A stretch of 64,000 nucleotides of DNA, taken from the NCBI GenBank assembly GCA_963835955.1, contig CAWIHZ010000001.1, forward strand, positions 186,001 through 250,000, in the 5' to 3' direction. The position numbers were made by a program, and so were the translations under genes. Positions within the stretch are counted from its first letter, which is position 1. Every line of letters starts with the position of its first letter. This DNA comes from Roseiarcus sp963835955. GTDB lineage: Bacteria; Pseudomonadota; Alphaproteobacteria; Rhizobiales; Beijerinckiaceae. The notes beneath the pieces were generated by a model. The model searched no databases, had not been told where the DNA came from, and saw only the letters and a list, made by a program, of their open reading frames with translations. Positions 1-9,359 of this stretch are shown here, piece by piece.

Positions 1-1
1 G

Positions 2-730
2 CTTTCGCAACTCGAAGGAAAAGCGTGGGAATCGGCTTTGCAGGAGGCGCGGCGCTATTTCTCGCTGGCGGAGCAATTTCTCATTCCAGTTCCTGCAAGG
101 CTGGTGGCGATCGGCGGGCTTTCGGGAACGGGGAAGTCCACCATCGCCGCAAGGCTCGCTCCCTTCGTCGGCCGCACTCCAGGGGCCGTCTGGCTGCGGA
201 CCGACGTCATGCGGAAGCGGATGTTCGAGGTCCAGGAGACAGAGCGCTTGCCGCAATCGGGCTATGACGCCGCCGCGAGCGCGAAGGTCTACGCGAATCA
301 GCGGCGCCAATCGGCGCTGGCGCTGGCTTCGACATTCAGCGTCATTGTCGACGCCGTGCACGCGCTGCCGGAGGAGAGGCAGGCGATCGAGATTCTGGCG
401 CGCGCCGCTGGCGTTGCGTTCGATGGGCTTTGGCTGGAGGCGCCGCTTGCGCTGCGGATCGAGCGCGTCGAGGGACGAAGGGACGACGCCTCCGACGCCA
501 CGGCCGAATACGTTCGCCGACAGGCGAAAGCCGATCTCGGCGAGCTGTCTTGGCGTCGCATCGACGCGTCGAGCGAGCCGCGCGCGGTAGTTCGACGAGT
601 TCTGGCCGCACTCGGGATTCCCATCAAAACGACCTCGGGCGCCATCGCCGCGCGAGGCAGCGCCCGTGGCGATTCAAGCGGTCACGAATTTCCCAACCAT
701 CCGCCGCCCGTTTGCGACCGGGAGCTATGA
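2..730 (+). CDS. AAA-family ATP-binding/kinase protein, C-terminal part (5' end outside window)
   Basis: The reading frame is open from the first bases of the window, so the start lies upstream. The visible part begins with YFSLAEQFLIPVPARLVAIGG, and a P-loop GGLSGTGKST follows near its start. This matches the ATP-binding half of proteins annotated as bifunctional aminoglycoside phosphotransferase/ATP-binding proteins, where an APH-like domain precedes the P-loop kinase domain. A TTG at 38 could be read as a start, but the frame continues upstream, so I treat the gene as partial. The last 40 or so residues (after LAALGIP) are low complexity and do not look like the conserved domain. Substrate unknown; drug resistance should not be inferred. 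Confidence 0.75.
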   Translation, partial: LSQLEGKAWESALQEARRYFSLAEQFLIPVPARLVAIGGLSGTGKSTIAARLAPFVGRTPGAVWLRTDVMRKRMFEVQETERLPQSGYDAAASAKVYANQRRQSALALASTFSVIVDAVHALPEERQAIEILARAAGVAFDGLWLEAPLALRIERVEGRRDDASDATAEYVRRQAKADLGELSWRRIDASSEPRAVVRRVLAALGIPIKTTSGAIAARGSARGDSSGHEFPNHPPPVCDREL

Positions 731-791
731 CGGCAAGATGGGCAAAACGTGTTGAGTTTCAAGAAGTTTATTTGATCTCAAAGGGTTGGGA

Positions 792-866
<75 letters not shown>

Positions 867-1018
867 GTCTCGGGCGCAAAACGCGCCGAAGGAGCGTGCG
901 GCTTGTGCCACAGGCGCCAGTCCAAGGCAAGCCGAGCCGATAGGCGTGATCGGGCTGATTGGCGCGAATGACCCCGCGCTCGCCCCCCGGTGTCGAGCCC
1001 CGCAACGCCCGCGACCCG

Positions 1019-1276
1019 TCATACGGGACTTTTGACGAGCGCGACCGAGCGGGCGACGATCTCTCTCGATGCGGCAGAGGCCGGCATTTCCAGGTTGCCG
1101 ATCTGAACGTCGGCGAGATAGGCGTAAAGCGCATCCATCCCGTCGCCGGCCTCGATCCGGTCGAGCAGCCTCTCGGCGTAAGTGAACAATTCGCCTTCGT
1201 TGCAGTCGGCGGGCAAATCCCAATGGTTTCGCATGATCAGCAAGATGCCGCCGATGAGGTTTGTCCTGTCGGTCAT
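1019..1276 (-). CDS. Conserved-looking small hypothetical protein, 85 aa
   Basis: I chose the ATG at 1276 (MTDRTNLIGGILLIMRNH...) because GGAGG lies 7-11 bases upstream on the minus strand; the frame is open further upstream but that part has the look of non-coding read-through. The protein is acidic and helical, with no membrane segment or signal peptide and no motif I recognise. It stands alone between a tRNA gene and an ABC binding-protein gene. Function unknown. Confidence 0.6.
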   Translation of the reverse strand: MTDRTNLIGGILLIMRNHWDLPADCNEGELFTYAERLLDRIEAGDGMDALYAYLADVQIGNLEMPASAASREIVARSVALVKSPV

Positions 1277-1560
1277 GGCTTGCCTCCGCCAGTCGCTCCT
1301 AAGAGCATTCCGCGATTTGGCGGAACCGGTCCAGGCGCGAGCCCCTGTTCCACCGAGCCGGTCGAGAATCGAGCGTTCCTTAGAATCACCCTGATGCGGT
1401 AGAAGGCGGAGGCGCTGAATTGCGTCGACGCGCAGTCGGCCCGAAATATCCCACTTCCTTGACCTGTCCTCAGCCGTCGGCGCCGATGCTTGGCCGGCGA
1501 GACCAAGCCTCCCGACCACCGACCGCGATTCGCCCCCAGCGCGCCTTTCCCACTCACTAC

Positions 1561-2559
1561 TCACTTCGGGCGCAGATCGACGCCCACGCCCTTGTCGACG
1601 AATTGCAGGGTGTAAGCCTTCTTGTAGTCGGTGTCGGCCTTGACCATGCCGATTTTCACCATCTCGCCGAAGAATTTCGTCCAGTGCGCGTCGGTCATCG
1701 CGCCGATGCCGAGCGTCAACGTGTCGCCGGAATCGACGACCCCGTATTTTTTCAACTCGCGGATCGAAAAGGCGATCTCGTCATCGGTAATATCGGGATT
1801 TTCCATTTTGATCGCCGCGTTGGCCTTCGAATTGTCGCCATAGAGATAATGGTACCAGCCGATCGCGGAGGCGTCGACAAAGCGTTGCACCATATCGGGC
1901 TTCTTGTCGACGATGTCGCGGCGCGTCTCGATCAGGGTCGAATAGGTCGAGTAGCCATAGTCGGAGAGCAGGAACACGTTGGGCTTGAATCCGCCCTGCT
2001 TTTCGATCGCGTACGGTTCCGCCGTCACATAGCCCTGCTGGATCGAATGTTCGTTCTTGATGAAGGGCGCGGAGTTGAAATTGTACGGCCTGATGTTCTC
2101 CTCCTTGAAGCCGTAAACGAGCCTGAGCCAGGCGTAGAAGGTGTTGATCGCGCCGGCGCCCATATAAGCTGGCTTGGCCTTCGGCAGGTCTTCCCACTTG
2201 TCCAGGCCGACGCCCGGATGCGACATCAGAATCTGCGGGCTCTTCTGGAAGTCCGCGGCGACCGCGACCAGGGGAAGCTTGCTCTCGGCGGAGAGGAAGT
2301 CGCCGATCATGTCGCCGCCCATGAAGAAGTCGATCTTGCCGAACAGGAGAAACAAGGCGCCGTTCGACTGGGGGCCGCCCGGAATGATGGTCACGTCGAG
2401 TCCGTATTTCGCATACGTGCCGTCGACCAGCGCCTGATAGAAGCCGCCGGCCTCCGGGTCCGCGAGCCAGTTGGTGGCGAACTTCACCTTGTCCAGAGCC
2501 CAAGCAGTCGAGGAGAAGCCAAGGATTCCCGCCAACGCCGCAAGCATCGCCAGACGCAT
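1561..2559 (-). CDS. ABC transporter substrate-binding protein, NMT1/THI5-like (NitT/TauT class)
   Basis: 332 aa from the ATG at 2559, which opens a clean Sec signal peptide (MRLAMLAALAGILGFSSTAWA). The mature part runs KVKFATNWLADPEAGGFYQALVDG..., typical of periplasmic proteins of the NMT1/THI5-like family that bind pyrimidine precursors, sulfonates or other small organics. No permease or ATPase of this transporter class lies beside it, so it is an orphan component or works with proteins encoded elsewhere. It is in the same direction as the gluconolactonase upstream but separated by about 135 bases, so cotranscription is uncertain. The ligand cannot be named. Confidence 0.85.
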   Translation of the reverse strand: MRLAMLAALAGILGFSSTAWALDKVKFATNWLADPEAGGFYQALVDGTYAKYGLDVTIIPGGPQSNGALFLLFGKIDFFMGGDMIGDFLSAESKLPLVAVAADFQKSPQILMSHPGVGLDKWEDLPKAKPAYMGAGAINTFYAWLRLVYGFKEENIRPYNFNSAPFIKNEHSIQQGYVTAEPYAIEKQGGFKPNVFLLSDYGYSTYSTLIETRRDIVDKKPDMVQRFVDASAIGWYHYLYGDNSKANAAIKMENPDITDDEIAFSIRELKKYGVVDSGDTLTLGIGAMTDAHWTKFFGEMVKIGMVKADTDYKKAYTLQFVDKGVGVDLRPK

Positions 2560-2695
2560 ATGAGCACTCCCAAAGTGACGCGACAGCCATTTGGACCGCG
2601 TCGTTCGGCCGCTCGCCGATCCTGCGACTTTTGCATCCGAAGGGAAAGCGAACGCCTTCATGAGCTCAGCCGCCAAAGAGCGCTGTCAGCGCCGC

Positions 2696-3613
2696 TCATG
2701 GCGCCATCGCGGCCATGTAGGGTTCCGGATGCGGGCCGACCTTGGTCGCAACGGCGTAGACCGAACGGGTCGCGGTCAGGAACAGGGTGCGAAAATCGTC
2801 GCCGCCCCAATTGAGATTGGCCACGGGCTCGGGGACCCGCACCTTGCCGATCAGTTCGCCTGAGGGCGCGTAGACCCAGACGCCGCCGGGCGCGGTCACC
2901 CAGACGCAGCCGGCCGCGTCGCATTTCATGCCGTCGGGCGCGCCGGCTTCCGCGTCGGAGCGAATGCCGGAGGCGAATGCGCGCCCGTTCGACAGCGAAC
3001 CGTCGCGCGCGACCGAAAACGCGCGGATCAACGCCTTTGCCGTGTCGTTGACATAGAGCACGGCCTCGTCGGGAGAGAAACAGAGCCCATTCGGCTGATC
3101 GAACAGGTCCCGCTCGACCAGGAGTTCCGGCGCGCCCTCCTCCGCCAGCCGATAAACGCCTTGAAATCCGAGTTGGCGCGGGCGCTCGACGCCGAAGCCC
3201 GGCATGCGGCCATACGAGGGATCGGTGAAGTAAATCGAGCCGTCGGAGCGGACACAAGCGTCGTTGGGGCTGTTGAGCTCCTTGCCTTCGAAATGCGAGG
3301 CGAGAATTGTGCGCTGGCCGTCCGGCCGTTCGCGCACGAGCAGGGACGTCGCGTGTTCGCACACGATCAGATTGAGGTCGGCGTCGTAGGTCATGCCGTT
3401 GCATTTGTTGGAGGGGCGCAGAACCTCGACCACGCCGCGGGCCGGATCCCAGCGCCGCCGCACATCCCCGGGCATGTCGGAGAACAGAAGGTAGTGATCG
3501 CGCGGATGCCAGATTGGACCCTCGGTGAATTTGAAGCCGGTCGCAATCCGGGCGACCGGCGAGCCGGGATCGATCAGGTTCTCGAACTTGGGGCTCAGCG
3601 CGACATGGGTCAT
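2696..3613 (-). CDS. SMP-30/gluconolactonase/LRE family protein
   Basis: 305 aa. The FTEGPIW motif near residue 30 supplies the metal-binding Glu of the six-bladed propeller; NSPNDACV (about residue 115) and FDQPNGLCFSPDE (about 170) are the other family signatures. Members hydrolyse aldonolactones such as gluconolactone, opening the lactone made when a sugar is oxidised. Its start is 25 bases from the tautomerase stop, and both follow the sugar-type ABC genes on the same strand, so it probably acts on the imported sugar or a derivative. No signal peptide, hence cytoplasmic. Confidence 0.88.
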   Translation of the reverse strand: MTHVALSPKFENLIDPGSPVARIATGFKFTEGPIWHPRDHYLLFSDMPGDVRRRWDPARGVVEVLRPSNKCNGMTYDADLNLIVCEHATSLLVRERPDGQRTILASHFEGKELNSPNDACVRSDGSIYFTDPSYGRMPGFGVERPRQLGFQGVYRLAEEGAPELLVERDLFDQPNGLCFSPDEAVLYVNDTAKALIRAFSVARDGSLSNGRAFASGIRSDAEAGAPDGMKCDAAGCVWVTAPGGVWVYAPSGELIGKVRVPEPVANLNWGGDDFRTLFLTATRSVYAVATKVGPHPEPYMAAMAP

Positions 3614-3638
3614 CGTGGTCGCTCCGCCGGGCCGCCGC

Positions 3639-3851
3639 TCATCGGGCGGCCTTGCGCCGCGATTCGACGCTGGCCGCCCCGACGTACCAGTCGCGCGCGG
3701 CTACTTCCTCGAACACCACCCAGACATCGTCCTTGCCGACGCCCGCGACTTCGCTGATCGCATTGACGACCTTGTCGGCGATCGCGGCCTTCTTGCGTCC
3801 GCCGTCGTCGGCGATCACTTCTCGTACGATGCGAATATTGACGAACGGCAT
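3639..3851 (-). CDS. 4-oxalocrotonate tautomerase-like small tautomerase
   Basis: 70 aa, beginning Met-Pro (MPFVNIRIVREVI), so removal of Met exposes the catalytic Pro1 of the tautomerase superfamily. Length is normal for the 4-OT subgroup, which forms oligomers and interconverts keto/enol acids. The start has a textbook Shine-Dalgarno AGGAGG seven bases upstream. It lies between an ABC permease gene and the gluconolactonase, suggesting one catabolic operon. Substrate unknown. Confidence 0.85.
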   Translation of the reverse strand: MPFVNIRIVREVIADDGGRKKAAIADKVVNAISEVAGVGKDDVWVVFEEVAARDWYVGAASVESRRKAAR

Positions 3852-3914
3852 GTCGACCTCCTGCTTCCGACTTTCCTTGCGCCAGGTCTGGTCGCTGCAG
3901 ACCTGAAACTTTCG

Positions 3915-4865
3915 CTAGCGGGCGGTCTTCGGTCCGCCCGCCGCGGTGATGACCCCGACGATGATCAGCCCGGTGAGCAAGAATCTCACACCGGCGCTGA
4001 CGCCGAACGTGTTGAGCATTGTCAGCAGCAGCACGAGGAACAGCGCTCCGCCCCAAACGCCTGGGATATTGGCCTTGCCGCCGGCGACCGAAGTTCCGCC
4101 GATCACCACCACCGCGATCGAAGCAAGCAGATATTCGTTGCCGATGTCGACATTGGCGCCGCGGAAATAGCCGGCCAGAAGCGCTCCGGTGACGCCGCCC
4201 AGCGCACCGCACAGGGCATAGGTCAGGAAACGAATCCATTCGACCCGGATGCCTGCCAGCCGCGCTGCGCGGATGTTCTGTCCAATGGCGAGAACGGAGC
4301 GGCCATAGATCATTCGCCGCAGAGCGATTCCGGCGCCCAAGGTGAACAGCGCCGTCAGGATCGCCAGCAGCGGCACGCCGAAAAACTGGATGTTGGTGAA
4401 GTTGGCGAAGCCGGGCGGCGGCTTGATCTGCAGTCCGCGGCCATAGGAGATGTCAATCGACTGGATGATGAAGCTCGCGGACAATGTCGCAATGATCGGC
4501 GGGATGCGCAGCGCTCGGATCAGCAGGTAGTTGGCGACGCCGACCCCAAGGCCGCAGGCGAGCGCCGCCGCGAGGCCGAGCGCGACCAGCCTGTCGTCGC
4601 CGCCCATGGTCTTCATCGCCACCGCGCTGGCGAGGCCGATGTTGGCGGGCAGCGACAGATCGACGTTTCCGGGCCCGAGCGTGATGACGAACATCTGCCC
4701 GACCCCGACGATCACGGTAAACACCGATAGCGAGAGCGCGGCGGTGAGCATGCCCCCGGCGCCGTAGCCTCTGGTGAAGGCGATCGCGGCGACCCAGACC
4801 AGAGCGGCGCCGGCGAACGACCAGATCCACGGCCTGTTCTCTAGTCGGCGGGCGACGCCGCTCAT
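3915..4865 (-). CDS. Sugar ABC transporter permease (RbsC-like), second of two
   Basis: 316 aa, with about nine hydrophobic segments and the BPD_transp_2 arrangement; GPGNVDLSLPANIGL and the GALFLVLLLTMLNTFGVS region are typical of ribose/xylose-type permeases. The ATG at 4865 overlaps the stop of the upstream permease by four bases (ATGA), implying translational coupling and a heterodimeric membrane domain. An open frame continues upstream to 5372 but lies inside the other permease gene and is not used. Confidence 0.9.
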   Translation of the reverse strand: MSGVARRLENRPWIWSFAGAALVWVAAIAFTRGYGAGGMLTAALSLSVFTVIVGVGQMFVITLGPGNVDLSLPANIGLASAVAMKTMGGDDRLVALGLAAALACGLGVGVANYLLIRALRIPPIIATLSASFIIQSIDISYGRGLQIKPPPGFANFTNIQFFGVPLLAILTALFTLGAGIALRRMIYGRSVLAIGQNIRAARLAGIRVEWIRFLTYALCGALGGVTGALLAGYFRGANVDIGNEYLLASIAVVVIGGTSVAGGKANIPGVWGGALFLVLLLTMLNTFGVSAGVRFLLTGLIIVGVITAAGGPKTAR

Positions 4866-5842
4866 CGTTCGCTTCCCTTTTGACTGATGAGAACCCGAGC
4901 CGCCAGGACGATAATGAGGATGGCGCCATTCGCCGCCACCTGCCAGTCGGGCGGAATACGCATGAACGTCAGCAGAGGCGACGCCGCGAGCGCCAACGTC
5001 AGGGCGCCGATCACCGCCCCGACCGGCGAGACGCGGCCGCCGACGAACTCTCCGCCGCCCAGAATGACGCCGGCGATAGACAGCAGCGTGTAGCCATTGC
5101 CGATGTTGGCGTCCGCCGACGTGGTGATTCCGACCAGCGCCATGCCGGAGAGGACGCCGAAGAGGCCCGCCAGCGCGAACAGCAGCGTCTTGGCTTTCAA
5201 CAACGACCAGCCCGCGCGGCGGATCGCCACACCGTTTCCGCCGGCGCCGCGAAGGATGGCGCCGTAGGACGTGCGCATCAGGCCGTAATACGCGATCGCG
5301 GCGATGACGACCGCCGCCACGATCGGAAACGGAACGAATGGCGGCTTCAGCCCCATGAAACCCTGCAGCCACGCGGGCGCAGTGCCCCCGGGTTTGGGCA
5401 GGAGAAGGATCGCAAGCCCCTGCCAGACGAAACTCATGCCGAGCGTCACGACGATCGAGGGCAGGTTGCGGGCATGGATCAGCATCCCGAGCGCGGCATA
5501 GACGCCGACGCAGCCCAAGAGCGCGAGGACGCCCAAAGCCGGAGCGTCCCGCAGCCAGGTCGCCGAGACGCAGCAGACGAACCCCACGAAAGTTCCGATC
5601 GAAAGATCAAGATCATTGCCGGCGATGACGAACATCTGCGCGATCGTCGCCAGCGCGATCGGGATGGCGAGATTCAGCATCAGGGTGAAGCCGAAATAGC
5701 TGATCGCGCGGGGATTGAGATAGGCGATCGCGGCGAGCACCAGCGCCAGTGAGAGCGCCGGCAGCAGCGCTCGCGCCAGACGGCGCGGATTGACGCCAAC
5801 GCCGGCGGGACCGCCAACTTCAGTCCGAACGAGCGCCGTCAT
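4862..5842 (-). CDS. Sugar ABC transporter permease (RbsC-like), first of two
   Basis: 326 aa, multi-pass; the segment MFVIAGNDLDLSIGTFVGF is the family signature near the cytoplasmic EAA-like region, and GVILGGGEFVGGRVSPVGAV resembles the conserved GG-x-x-x-GG turn of this permease class. It starts one base after the ATPase gene stop and overlaps the next permease gene by four bases. It pairs with that permease to form the channel for the sugar taken up by the 7366-8388 binding protein. Confidence 0.9.
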   Translation of the reverse strand: MTALVRTEVGGPAGVGVNPRRLARALLPALSLALVLAAIAYLNPRAISYFGFTLMLNLAIPIALATIAQMFVIAGNDLDLSIGTFVGFVCCVSATWLRDAPALGVLALLGCVGVYAALGMLIHARNLPSIVVTLGMSFVWQGLAILLLPKPGGTAPAWLQGFMGLKPPFVPFPIVAAVVIAAIAYYGLMRTSYGAILRGAGGNGVAIRRAGWSLLKAKTLLFALAGLFGVLSGMALVGITTSADANIGNGYTLLSIAGVILGGGEFVGGRVSPVGAVIGALTLALAASPLLTFMRIPPDWQVAANGAILIIVLAARVLISQKGSER

Positions 5843-5843
5843 G

Positions 5844-7316
5844 TCAGCTCATCCCGGCGAAGGACGAATGGATCACCTGTTCCTCGGTCACCTCTCCTCG
5901 GGCCAGATCGGCGACGATGCGGCCGTCGCGAAAGACATAGACATGATCGCAATTCTTCAGCTCGTCCGCTTCGGTCGTGTACCAAAGAAACGTGCGGCCT
6001 GCGCGCGCCTCCTCGCGAATCAGCGCATAGACCTCGAGCTTGGTCCCGAAATCGACGCCGCGCATCGGATCGTCCATCAGCACGATCGCGGCATCGGACG
6101 CCAGGGCGCGCGCAAACAGCGTCTTCTGCTGGTTGCCTCCGGAAAGCGAGAGAATGTTGTCGCGAACATCCGGGGTTCGGATTTTGATCTTCTCGCGCCA
6201 GCTATTGGCGAGACCGTCCTCGCGTCGGCGCGAAATTAGAAGCCCCTCGCGCAGGCTTTTGAGCGAACGCACGCCGATGTTTTCGGCAATCGACCATTGC
6301 GGAAACACGCCGTCCGACTGGCGGTCGCCGGCGATCAGCGCGACCGGTCCGGCGACTTCGACGCCTGTCTTCGGGCGCGATGCGGCTGCGAAGACGGAGA
6401 GAAGAAGGTCCGTCTGGCCATGACCCGCCAGGCCCGCGAGACCGACGATCTCACCCTCATGCGCGATGAGCTCGATGCCGTCGCTCTGCCGTTCGGGGTG
6501 GGCGCGCACGCGGACCGAGCCTTCCTCGCGGGCGTCGCGCCGGGTCACGCTCTCCGTATCGTGATCGCGCTCGTCGACGCCGCCCATCGCGGCAATCAGC
6601 CGGCCGCGATCGAAGGCCCGCGCATTGTCGGTGACGACGACCCTGCCGTCCCGCATCACGGCTATGGTGTCGCTGGCTTGCAGGATTTCGCCGAGGATGT
6701 GCGAGATCAGCACGCAGCTCGCGCCGCCCTCGACGAAGCGCCGCACGAACGCGAGCAGTTGCCCGGAGGCATGCGCGTCGAGCGAAGACGTCGGCTCATC
6801 GAGAATGATGATCTCCGCTGGCCGGCTCGAGACCGTGAACGCCCGCGCGATTTCGACCATCTGCCGGCGTCCGATGGGCAGATCCTGAACGAGATCGGAA
6901 GCGCTGACCCCATGCCCCGGAAAAATCTCGTCGAGCTTGCCGAGAACCAGATCTCCTGCCCTCCGGCGCCAATTGAAGCCGCGCAGGCCGGGATGGACGA
7001 CGAACCCATTCTCGGACACGGACAGGTTTGGACATAGCGAGAGTTCCTGAAAAACGCAGCGCACGCCGAGCTCGCCGGCGCGCCGGGTCGAGTAGCTTTG
7101 TTGTTTCACGCCGAGGACATGAATCTCGCCGCTGTCAGGCGCCAGCGCGCCGGCGAGCACGTGCATGAGCGTGGACTTTCCCGCGCCGTTGTGGCCGACG
7201 AGGCCCACGCATTCGCCCGCGGCAACCGCGAAGTCGACGCCGTTCAGGGCGCGGACGGCGCCAAAAGACTTTTCGACGCCGTCCAGGCTTACGATCATCG
7301 CGTTCGCGACCGCCAT
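5844..7316 (-). CDS. Sugar ABC transporter ATP-binding protein (RbsA/MglA-like, two ATPase domains)
   Basis: 490 aa with two nucleotide-binding domains, the usual form for ribose/galactose-type importers. The first has Walker A GHNGAGKST near residue 41, a degenerate signature (LPIGRRQMVEIARA) and Walker B IIILDEPTSSLD. The second lacks a normal Walker A (GLAGHGQTDLL), has signature LSGGNQQK and Walker B VLMDDPMRG; such asymmetry is standard for this family. The ATG at 7316 has no clear Shine-Dalgarno; an internal ATG six codons in is possible. It sits between the binding-protein and permease genes. Confidence 0.92.
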   Translation of the reverse strand: MAVANAMIVSLDGVEKSFGAVRALNGVDFAVAAGECVGLVGHNGAGKSTLMHVLAGALAPDSGEIHVLGVKQQSYSTRRAGELGVRCVFQELSLCPNLSVSENGFVVHPGLRGFNWRRRAGDLVLGKLDEIFPGHGVSASDLVQDLPIGRRQMVEIARAFTVSSRPAEIIILDEPTSSLDAHASGQLLAFVRRFVEGGASCVLISHILGEILQASDTIAVMRDGRVVVTDNARAFDRGRLIAAMGGVDERDHDTESVTRRDAREEGSVRVRAHPERQSDGIELIAHEGEIVGLAGLAGHGQTDLLLSVFAAASRPKTGVEVAGPVALIAGDRQSDGVFPQWSIAENIGVRSLKSLREGLLISRRREDGLANSWREKIKIRTPDVRDNILSLSGGNQQKTLFARALASDAAIVLMDDPMRGVDFGTKLEVYALIREEARAGRTFLWYTTEADELKNCDHVYVFRDGRIVADLARGEVTEEQVIHSSFAGMS

Positions 7317-7365
7317 TGATTGACCGACCCGAGACGCGCGGGCAATTCGAGCCCGCGCGCCGCCG

Positions 7366-8388
7366 TCACTTCATGTTGGCCTTGATGGCGGCGATGGCCT
7401 CGGCTTGGGTGTATTCGTGGCTGGCGACGCCGCCGGCCGGAATTTTCGGCAATTCCGCTTCAAAATCGTCCTGGGTGAAGGCGAGATAGGGCACCAGGAG
7501 ATCGTGCGGGATTTTCTTGTTGCCGTCGAGCACCTGCTGCGCGACCCAGAAGGCGAGCGTCGACACGCCCGGCGCGATCGAGGCCGACCATGTCTTGTAG
7601 CCGTCCTTGTCTTTTTGCTCCTTCCACCACTGCAATTCGTCCTGGCGATTGCCCATGATGATGGTCGGACGAGGCTTGCCAGCGGCGGCGAAGGCCTGGG
7701 CCGCGCCATAGCCGTCGCCGCCCTGGTCGACGACGCCGACGATCGGAGGCAGCGAGGGCAGGACCGTAGCGACGGCCTTCTGCGCCGTGGTCTGATCCCA
7801 ATCGCCGGTCACGGAACCGACGATCTTGAACTCCGGATGCTCCTTCACGCCTTCGACAATGCCATCATGAATGGCCCCGTCGATGAAGGTTCCCGCCAAC
7901 CCGCGGATTTCCAGCAGATTCCCGCCCTTGGGCTGGAACTTGGCCATCTCGACGACTTCCTGCTTGCCCATGGCCTTGAAATCGACGACCACCCGATAGG
8001 CGCATGGCGCGGTGACGATGCCGTCGAACGAGACCACGACGATGCCCGCGTCGCACGCCTGTTTGATCGCGCCGTTCAGCGCGTCGGGCGAGCTGGCGTT
8101 GATGACAATCGCGTTATAGCCCTGAAGGATAAGGTTTTGAATTTGGGCGGCCTGGGTCGGCACCTCCTTGTCGGCGGTGGTGAACACGTCCGCCGCGGCG
8201 ACGATCTTGTCGGCCACCGCCTTTTTTGTGACCAGGTCGTAGCTCTTCAGCATCGCCTGCCGCCAGGAGTTGCCGGCGTAATTGTTCGAGAAGGCGATTT
8301 TGTCCTTGCTGGTGTCGGCGCGCGCCGCGCCGGCAAGCAATACGCCGCCGACGAGACAGAGGGCCGTCGCCCCGATAGTCGATCTCAT
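7366..8388 (-). CDS. Periplasmic sugar-binding protein (RbsB-like) of the ABC transporter
   Basis: 340 aa from the ATG at 8388, preceded by GGGAGGAA; it opens a Sec signal peptide (MRSTIGATALCLVGGVLLAGAARA). The mature part has the periplasmic-binding-protein-like fold signature IAFSNNYAGNSWRQAMLKSY, and later GYNAIVINASSPDALNGAIKQA and GVVDQGGDGYGAAQAF. First gene of the five- or six-gene minus-strand block (binding protein, ATPase, permease, permease, tautomerase, lactonase). The ligand is probably a sugar or sugar acid, by context only. Confidence 0.9.
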   Translation of the reverse strand: MRSTIGATALCLVGGVLLAGAARADTSKDKIAFSNNYAGNSWRQAMLKSYDLVTKKAVADKIVAAADVFTTADKEVPTQAAQIQNLILQGYNAIVINASSPDALNGAIKQACDAGIVVVSFDGIVTAPCAYRVVVDFKAMGKQEVVEMAKFQPKGGNLLEIRGLAGTFIDGAIHDGIVEGVKEHPEFKIVGSVTGDWDQTTAQKAVATVLPSLPPIVGVVDQGGDGYGAAQAFAAAGKPRPTIIMGNRQDELQWWKEQKDKDGYKTWSASIAPGVSTLAFWVAQQVLDGNKKIPHDLLVPYLAFTQDDFEAELPKIPAGGVASHEYTQAEAIAAIKANMK

Positions 8389-8624
8389 GTCCGTTCCTCC
8401 CTTGATCGATCGCCTAAAACTCTGTTTGAGCGGCGACGCCAACCTGTTCGACCGACCCACGACGCGCGCCGGATCGCGAGGATGCGACAACGGTCTCTGG
8501 CATGTCAGTCACTTGTATTTCATGCGCATAAGGCGGCGGGGTGTCAACGGGATCCATACTCAAACACTCCGGCGGCCGGGCGACGGAGTTCGCGCGGCCG
8601 CCAGCCCGCGCACGCCAGACTGGT

Positions 8625-9045
8625 TCACTCCCGATGTCGTGCGGCGCCCTCGCCGACGACCTCACCATCCTCTTTCACGAAGCGGCCAATGTTCGGGCGG
8701 GGCAGCAGATCGAGCACTTTTTCCGACGGCCGGCAGAGCCGGACTCCCGTCGGCGTCGCGACAATAGGTCGATTGATCAGGATCGGGTGCGATCATGAAG
8801 TCCAGCAACTCGTCGTCCGACCACGTCGGATCGCCTAGACCCAACTCGGCGTAGGGCGTGCCTTTTTCCCGCAGCAGCCCCCGAACCGGGATTTTCATGG
8901 CGGCGATCAATTCGATCAATCGGTCGCGGCTGGGAGGCGTTTTCAGGTACTCGACGCCGACAGGCTCCCCGCCCCTCTGGCGTATCATCGCCAGAACGTT
9001 GCGCGACGTGGCGCAATTCGGATTGTGATAGATCGTGACGGTCGT
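8625..9045 (-). pseudogene. arsC: arsC-like arsenate reductase (glutaredoxin type), degraded
   Basis: Minus-strand translation gives an ArsC-family protein in two frames. The first begins at an ACG codon (9043-9045) where an initiator is expected: T-T-V-T-I-Y-H-N-P-N-C-A-T-S-R, with the family's catalytic Cys. It runs to LLDFMIA near 8790. The homology then continues in another frame, HPILINRPIVATPTGVRLC...SEKVLDLLPRPNIGRFVKEDGE, ending at 8625. The join needs about two missing bases at 8786-8793. No ATG, GTG or TTG lies between the upstream in-frame stop and the catalytic motif; the first ATG (8988) is beyond the Cys. Two independent lesions argue for a pseudogene rather than one sequencing error. 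Confidence 0.82.
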
Positions 9046-9282
9046 AGCCTGGCCTAGGCTTCAGCGGATCGGATGCGCGGCAAAAGCTAAAAAGTGGCCT
9101 GTCTGAATAGTTACGTGAAGCAAACCTTCTTGAGCGACACTTTCTTCGTTGCGTTCATGAAGCCCGCGACGCCCACGCGCGGGAGGCTGGTCCGCACCCC
9201 TCGCAAGACAAGACAAATTGCAAGACCGAACTGCCCGGCTGACCTGAAACGCCAGGGAAACCAACTCAACACGGGGAGAAAT

Positions 9283-9359
9283 TGGTCGGAGTGAGAGGAT
9301 TCGAACCTCCGACCCCCTCGTCCCGAACGAGGTGCGCTACCAGGCTGCGCTACACTCCG
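9283..9359 (-). tRNA. tRNA-Pro (anticodon CGG)
   Basis: 77 nt on the minus strand including encoded CCA. Acceptor stem CGGAGTG/CACTCCG, D arm AGCGCAGCCTGGTAGCGC, anticodon stem CCTCG/CGAGG around loop TTCGGGA (anticodon CGG, codon CCG), T arm with GTTCGAATC. All stems pair perfectly. Confidence 0.97.

Noticed and set aside
1420..2814. Plus-strand open frame of 464 codons
   Set aside because: Antisense to the NMT1-like binding protein; no ribosome binding site or family signature.
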